NCBI RefSeq assembly: GCF_030272615.1
Contig: NC_081414.1
Location: 311,104,164 to 311,168,163 of the forward strand
DNA length: 64,000 bases
Source: Cryptomeria japonica
Lineage: Eukaryota; Streptophyta; Pinopsida; Cupressales; Cupressaceae
Direction: 5' to 3'
Shown here: positions 58,081 through 64,000 of the stretch, piece by piece
How positions within the stretch are numbered: the stretch's first letter is position 1
How the letters are laid out: every line of letters begins with the position of its first letter
Notes under the pieces: generated by a model
The model's database searches: none
Told to the model about the DNA's origin: nothing
The model's input: the letters and a program-made list of their open reading frames with translations, nothing else
Program-made: the position numbers and the translations under genes

Positions 58081-59275
58081 CAGACAAAAAAAAAAAAAAA
58101 TTAATTAATTAAAAATTGTAACCGAAATAAAATTTAGACTTGTAGAAGTCCACCAAAATCCAGATTTTCTAACTATTTAATTGAAATTTTGCAGGACTGA
58201 CAATTTTCTTGCAGGTGGAGTGGGAAATTTTCTTTTATCGATTTCTTTTGTTGACCACCAAGATCAAAAATTTTGCTTTGTTGACTAATTCTTTTTCATA
58301 GATCAAAAAATCATTGCCTTAAAAGGATAAAAAGAACATCATGCTTGTTGGAGCTACATCTCCAAATAGAAAATAGCAAATCATTGACTTGAAAGATAAA
58401 AAGAACCTTGTTTTCCTTGTCTCGAAAGTAGAAGGTATATGCTCTCCCCTTTACTGGGTGATCAAAAAACCAACCTACTCTTACGCTTTCAGTCATGCTG
58501 CATTTAAATCCTTTAGCAGGCCTGCCTTCCCGAGGAGTTGAAATCAACTCTTAAAGTCATTTATGGCCAGTGTGAAGGGAATGACCTAAGTGGGGAACGA
58601 CTTTGATGCCAAGAATTCCAACCCACTATAATCAAAAGGTGGAAAGTGACGAAAGTCCTTTTCAATGGTTGCGCGCAGCGATTAGCCTTCCCCCAATATC
58701 CTTGAGATACGTAAAGCCTTTGTTCTAAAGGTTGGGAAGCCTCCTGAGGGAGTTTATCACTGACGGCCGAACGGGAAGCCTAATTACGAACCATAGAAAT
58801 AGAAGCTTTGAACCGAGTCAGTAACCAGACATTTATAATATCATAGTGCAAGGGTGGGGAAGAATCCGCCCCCAAGATTACTCACCATATATCTCCCAAG
58901 ATAACTACTCAACTGTGAAGCGATTCACTTTGGGTTAATTTCTGGCAAAAGGCAAAAAAAGGGGCACCCTCTAGGGGGTGACACGGCTGTTTGAGCTGAC
59001 GAAGTATCGAGACTAGTGGGCTATGATGTTATTTATGACCCTTGACTAAAGAGTCTTTCTGAAGTGTATTTATTCGTATCAAAACCTGTTACAACATTGG
59101 GGATTTGAACACATCCTCGCAGAACATACACTCTTTGTTAGATTAGGCAAAATGGTTGTACTTTTTGTGTCATGCTTGCATTTACTACTTCAGAAAATCA
59201 TCCATCAAACTTGAAAATTTCACAACAAAAGTTCAAAATTTGAAAAAAAATCAACCAAAAGAAAAATCAGGACAG
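58081..59275 (+). other. Gypsy leader, non-coding
   Basis: 58560-59110 is of balanced composition with little repetition (GCGATTAGCCTTCCCCCAAT, GAACCGAGTCAGTAACCAG) and looks conserved in style, but holds no frame over 80 codons. It may be a packaging or translation leader; I cannot say which. Confidence 0.35.
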
Positions 59276-59660
59276 TTTAGCACATAAAAGCAACTTCTTA
59301 GCGCGTACAGACTTTTTGTTAGCGCATCCAAACCTCAAATTAGCGCGTCAATTCAAAACAGTAGCATTTCATCTCAAGGCAAAACTGTGTAAAATCTTTT
59401 AGCGCATCAAAGAAACAGTCTAGCGCGTGGAAACATCAGCTTAGCGCGTAGAGGCTAAACAGTAGCGCATCAGGTTCACGGGTTAGCGCGTTGCAAGCCC
59501 AAGGTAGCGCATAGCTTTTTCAAAACAAATAGAAAACATTTTTTACCATTCAAAACTTTAGCGCGTGTCTGGGGGCAGCCTAGCGCGTGTGGTCCATATT
59601 TTAGCGCGTGGGGTAAATTTGGTAGCGCATATAGCCTCTGTTTTAGCGCGTGACCCAAAA
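59276..59660 (+). repeat. TAGCGCRT motif series, block 2
   Basis: About 15 further copies of TAGCGCGT or TAGCGCAT, same direction as block 1, with 15-35 bases between. The motif itself supplies most CpG dinucleotides in the region. Confidence 0.65.
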
Positions 59661-60056
59661 CACAAAAACAGAGGGCAAAACAGTAAGAATTTTAAAAAAA
59701 AAAATTCAAAAACATTTTTAGAAACCTTCTCCATCAGACATCATTTTTCATCAAATGAGAGTAGCGAAAACAAACCGTTAAGACTGTTTCTTAAGCTAAT
59801 TTGTGTCAAAACAAACGTTGTAAAATCCTAAACGAATCGCACGATAAAACATGTCTATCTTATCATAATTTGGAAACCTCATCATTAGTATCAACAGAAT
59901 CCTTTACCATCTTACGGATTTTATCTCACAAAAACCACTTGTTTAAAATTTTCAAATTGTCAAATCAAGTTTCCATATCGGGAAGCTTTTATCCATATCA
60001 TTTGACACACTTTGTCCTGAAGGGGCATCTAAACCTTCACTCTGATAAAGTAAGAT

Positions 60057-60509
60057 TTGAAAATTTTCAAACAAGATCAACTGAATCCAAATAAATCAAA
60101 GGAAACCATTAATCACTCATGCATGACTAATCCTCATATTCTGAGAAGAAAGAACCTTTATCGTAACATCACGTTGAAGAAACAACAACCTAGTTTTTCC
60201 AAATTCATCAAGAGAAACAAGTTCTTATACATCAATCGTCAACTATTCAAATCTCATCGGGTATTCTTGCATCACGTCAAACGTTATATCCAAAACAAAT
60301 CCAACGAATTTGACAAAGAACCCTTGAAAACAAGAGCCTACTGTCAAAAGTCTGCTTTTAATCAAACCATAAACCGCAGCAAAAAAATCAATCCAACATT
60401 CTTGCCCGACGACTGTATCACTTATAACACATCTCGACTAGAACCACTCACCCCTGAACAACATATCAACAAGGCTTTTGTCCCTTTCATCACTGAGAGT
60501 TTCTACTAA
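60057..60509 (+). CDS. Small ORF directly upstream of Gypsy gag
   Basis: This is a 150-codon open frame, MKIFKQDQLNPNKSKETINH ... HINKAFVPFITESFY, ending TAA at 60507-60509, one base before the gag ATG at 60511. It is strongly basic (many K and R) and has no domain I know. It has no internal stop although gag has two. Ogre-type Gypsy elements carry an extra ORF upstream of gag, so an ORF here would fit, but the length is much shorter than in Ogre and a chance frame is possible. Confidence 0.4.
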   Translation: MKIFKQDQLNPNKSKETINHSCMTNPHILRRKNLYRNITLKKQQPSFSKFIKRNKFLYINRQLFKSHRVFLHHVKRYIQNKSNEFDKEPLKTRAYCQKSAFNQTINRSKKINPTFLPDDCITYNTSRLEPLTPEQHINKAFVPFITESFY

Positions 60510-60510
60510 A

Positions 60511-61425
60511 ATGCCTGTTACTCGCTCTCAAGGAAACAAACAAAGCGAGACACAAGCTGAGTCTAGTATGAACCGAAGATTGTCAAATCCTTTTGAAGTT
60601 CCACCCTTAGAAGAACCTGAAATTACTGAAGCACTTCTTCGGGAATGTCAGGAAAACCCCTCATTCCAAAAGCTTGTAGAAAGGCTCATGGAAAATGACA
60701 AAGAAAAATATCTGCTCATGCTTACAAGTAAAGGCGTTAAACTTCCCGAAGATTTAGACTCAAACATCTTTAAAACTGGATCTTGACAATATGCATATCA
60801 AGAACTACAAAGAGAAGAAAAAACCCATAACTTTAAACAACACATACCTGAGCAACACATTCCAGAACAACGCATACCAGAAATGCGTATACCTGAGCTA
60901 GAAACACCAGAGCAAAATATACCATTTACCACACCTTTTCAGCTGAGAACAAATACAAGGGAAGAACTTTTCCCTCGACAAGACAATATACCTTTGGCTG
61001 CCCTTACTCAACAAATGTAAATGTTGCAAAGGCAAATACAGGATATGCAACAAGGGACAACAGTGTGGTACTCTTTAAACGAAATCTGTCCTTATCCATT
61101 TGACAGAAGATTGAACATGGTGCCTTTTCCTCCAAACTCAGACGTTCCCAAATTTGATAAATATGATGGGAAAAGTGATCCCCGAGATCATGTTCGAGAA
61201 TTTTGCACACTAAGCCTTGAATTTGCTCATGATGACACCTATTTGATGAGGTTATTCCCTAGAAGCTTCGGAGGGCAAACCATGGAATGGTTATCCAAAA
61301 TTACACCACCTGTCAGATCATTTGATGAATTGGTTAACAAATTCATAACCCAATATTCCTATAACAGATTGACTTCATTAGCCAAATTGTCAAATCTACT
61401 AAGTGTCAATAAAACATTCCATTAA
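60511..61425 (+). pseudogene. Gypsy gag, truncated
   Basis: ATG at 60511 gives MPVTRSQGNKQSETQAESSM, a common start for plant Gypsy gag. The same frame runs to 61425 with two stops: TGA at 60784 and TAA at 61018. Near 60840-60910 the pentamer IPEQH/IPEQR/IPEMR/IPELE repeats. The capsid domain is clear: PKFDKYDGKSDPRDHVREFC, LMRLFPRSFGGQTMEWLSKI, SFDELVNKFITQYSYN and LTSLAKLSNLLSV. It then ends abruptly; the remainder of gag and all of pol are missing, replaced by unrelated sequence. Confidence 0.75.
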
Positions 61426-61527
61426 GGCATACTCCCTATCTTGTTTAGAGCACTTGTGTTCCTTTTCAGTCTCCTTGGATCCGTTCTACTTACTAATTTT
61501 GATTCCCCCTTCAGCACCTGCAAAATT

Positions 61528-63200
61528 GTAAAGTTTGGTCTATCGGCATGAGTCTTGCCGATCAGACCTAGCGCACCAGTTCAGTCCGCTCCATCGGTAT
61601 AGGTTGTCCCGATATATCAGAACAAGCAGCAGAGGAAGTCTGCATTTGCACCATGTGTTTTCCCTCTTAGGCGGGTCCCCTTCACGTGATCTTAAACTTC
61701 AGAAAAGCGCGCGTTCACAATTTGCCCACTTAAGTTATATCGGCCAAGGTTATTCCGATCCAGCGGCATCAGGAAGAAGTGCGAAGGAGTTTTCATCATG
61801 CTATCAGAATAGCTCGAAATGAGTTATCCCAATCACCGATAAGGAGGGCGGCTTATTCATCAGTGCTATCGGGCCATCGGAGAAGGAAGAAAAATGTTAT
61901 TCTGATGACCCAACCTACTCGACCTGCATAGAAGGTTTCCATCAGGCTAACTCTGCCTCATCGAAAATCATTGGAAAACGTCATCTCAATCGCCGATAAG
62001 AGAAGGCGGGTCCATCGGGATAAGGATACCTCATCGAGACAGCTCGAAAAATATTATTCTGAGCCCTAATGATGATGCAGCATAGAATAACATATGTCGG
62101 ATCCATCGGGAAGAAAACACATATCGGGCTAACGAGAAAAATATTATCCCGATATTCGATGGCATGAAAAGTTCTGAAGGTGGATTCATCGCATTCACAT
62201 ATGCCGATGAAACTCACATGAAGGCGATACGAATGACGAACCATCAGGACTTCGGGAGAAAGAAAAATAAGTTACTCTGAAGATCGATGACATTATCGGC
62301 ATAGCTTTGCCGATAAGGAAAGCAGCGTGGGAGATGAGGTGAAGTCATCGGGACTTCAGAAGTCAGCAGAATGTCATCAAGATATCGAAGAATGCCTAGA
62401 GATGTTATACCAAAGCCCGATGGAAAGGAAGATAAGGTATCAGGACTTTGGGAAAACTTGTAAGCAACTATGCCGACTCCCGATAAGGACTGAAGTATCC
62501 AAATGATATCGGTGTAACTTACATCGATAGAATCGACTTGAAGACGCTGAAGTCTGAGGGTCATCGGGACATCGGGAGGAGGTAAAAAATGTTACCTCGA
62601 GACCCGATGGAGATAAGGAGCAGCGATGGAATCCTTTAGGATAAGTTAACCTGATAAGAATTACAAAGCGAAGGAGGTCGGGTTTCCATCAGAGTCATAT
62701 CGGAGCATCGGAAGGAACAATTTCTAGCTATTCCGAAGCCCGATAAGAAAGTGTCACCTAATGATGAAGCGAGGAGGTTTCATCGGATGTAGTTATGTCG
62801 ATGGAGAAGAAGCTTCAACAGCTAATGCCGACAGAACAAACGACGCCAAGGAGTTGAGTGATCAGAAAAGTCTTGCCGATTGACCATCAGAGAACTCGAC
62901 ATGAAGAGCATACAAGATGACTACCATAAGTGCATCGAACGGTAATTGCAAAAGCTATCAGACATCCTTTGAGCCAAAGTTTGAGTGTACAGATCAGAAA
63001 TGACAAATGTTGAAATTCGTTTATCCTCCAGTTTGTTAACAAAACACTAATTAGTAGTTACATGATTGAATAGTTGCACCTTTTGGTAAAGTTGTATACT
63101 CTCATATAAATGAGGGAGTTTTTGTAACAAGAGAGGGACGAGAGGAGAGAAGTATAGAATATAAGAATAAAACAAAATTCAAATACATTGTAGCCTCAGG
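61528..63200 (+). mobile_element. LTR-like block crowded with ATCGG/CCGAT motifs
   Basis: From about 61540 to 62900 there are some 40 copies of ATCGG or CCGAT, some in hairpin pairs (ATCGGCATAGC then TTTGCCGAT at 62294). A longer degenerate phrase, GAAAAATATTATYCTGA followed by CCCGAT, recurs at about 61890, 62047, 62137, 62262 and 62583. At 63101 CTCATATAAATGAGGGAG looks like a TATA box, followed by purine-rich GAGAGGGACGAGAGGAGAG. These are LTR-type features. A possible start is TGTAAAGTTTGGTC at about 61528. No end, primer site or gene seen. Confidence 0.4.
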
Positions 63201-64000
63201 CTCACCATTGTACTATTTTGAAGGATATATAATATAATCAATTGTTCTCTTTTGCAAATGTGCTACAGATTACTGCACTTTTCTGTAGGTTGTTGCTTAT
63301 GATATTATCAACAAGAGATAAGGTTGCTTGTGTTCTTTCAGCAAAGTTTTGTGTTCCATGTTGTAGACTTGAACCAAAAGGGTTTACCTGCGACTATAAT
63401 TGTTCCCTGTAACTCTTCCTTGGATGGTCCCTTTAAGTTAGGGTTAAATTCATTCAAGCAGTTTACCATATAAGCATTAAGATAGAACTCATAAGAAGTA
63501 AGTAACTGACAGATTCCCCAAAAGGGGGTTTAAAAACTGTCTCATAAGTTTACACTATAAGCCCTATAGAAAATATAAAGACTTTGTAGCCCAAAAAGCA
63601 AAGAAGGCATCAGTCATCTATAGACATAATTCATCACCATATCAATTCAAATCTTGTACCAAGACAATTAGGATCAATTAAGTAGGATAGGTAGAATTAA
63701 TCCAGAGTAGTGTACATACCTGTTGGTTTTAAACATTGAATAGCTTCCACAACAACAATCCTAAATTAAGTCTAGAAGTCACCTACCTTAAGAACCTTTG
63801 CCATTCTGAAGTAGGAGTGAGTTAGATTAAGACAGTCAATCTGCTATAAAAAGCACTAGTCACCGGAAGCCACTAGTGAATAGGTACACCTGCCTAGGTC
63901 CTGCAGAGCCTAAAGTGAGAGAGTTAGAAACCAAATAGGTTCACTCTAAAGTTGGCCAAGTCAAATTGGAGGGTTTGATCATAGGAATTGGCATTCCCTT
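63201..64000. other. No feature recognised
   Basis: This is probably the downstream part of the LTR-like block and its leader: words such as CAAAAGGGTTTACCTGCGAC and GGAAGCCACTAGTGAATAGG occur, but there is no frame above 60 codons and no primer site I can name. Confidence 0.3.

Noticed and set aside
58311-58547. 78-codon reverse frame
   Set aside because: Lies in the non-coding Gypsy leader, wrong strand, no recognisable motif.
57660-59660. CRISPR-like array from regular TAGCGCRT copies
   Set aside because: The repeat is only 8 bases, spacing is irregular, and the setting is a plant retrotransposon.
56074-61425. Endogenous pararetrovirus
   Set aside because: LTR, Gypsy-type primer site and capsid domain fit a Gypsy element; no movement protein or caulimovirus coat motif seen.

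Overview
This window looks like nuclear DNA of a land plant with a large, repeat-filled genome. A gymnosperm is my guess, based on old, diverged elements, long CT/GA and TA microsatellites, and the absence of any recognisable host gene; the sequence alone cannot settle the species. I found no tRNA, rRNA or CRISPR array. Nearly every coding trace belongs to a mobile element, and all are broken by stops or frameshifts.

Layout. 1-935: reverse-strand Copia-type LTR remnant. 975-16490: a reverse-strand LINE (LINE D), split by a forward LTR element (element B, 1172-13841) with a near-perfect 5-bp target duplication. The 5' LTR of B is itself broken up by a reverse Copia element (A, 1553-6931) and a Gypsy LTR (about 7690-8966). 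18000-21060: remnant of an intron-containing, transposase-like gene of an unnamed family. 21310-24424: AT-rich minisatellite, TA and GA microsatellites, and an unrecognised reverse-strand coding relic. 24428-31459: element C, a second forward element related to B, with a perfect target duplication AGGTC and a reverse solo Gypsy LTR (27763-28890, target duplication GAAGT) inside its second ORF. 32700-34601: 5' half of LINE E (reverse). 36290-42538: cluster of Helitron-like repeats carrying long polypyrimidine tracts. 42577-55388: LINE F (forward, nearly full length), broken by a 5'-truncated LINE (G, reverse, 13-bp target duplication) and by a 4.1-kb TG...CA insertion (target duplication GCTAC). 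55389-56073: four-unit tandem repeat. 56074-61425: forward Gypsy 5' half (LTR, primer-binding site, long leader, upstream ORF, gag). 61528-63200: a different LTR-like block crowded with ATCGG/CCGAT motifs.

Most unusual content. Elements B and C are diverged families with the same plan: methionine-tRNA primer site, gag with four zinc knuckles, no protease/integrase/reverse transcriptase, a conserved ORF of unknown function ending in a coiled coil, repeated polypurine tracts, then the LTR. I infer pol-deleted relatives of Sireviruses in which the envelope-position ORF was kept. Other candidates for something new are the Helitron-like ends linked to kilobase polypyrimidine tracts, the TAGCGCRT motif series in the Gypsy leader, the ATCGG-rich LTR-like block, and the 4.1-kb candidate solo LTR with a GC island.
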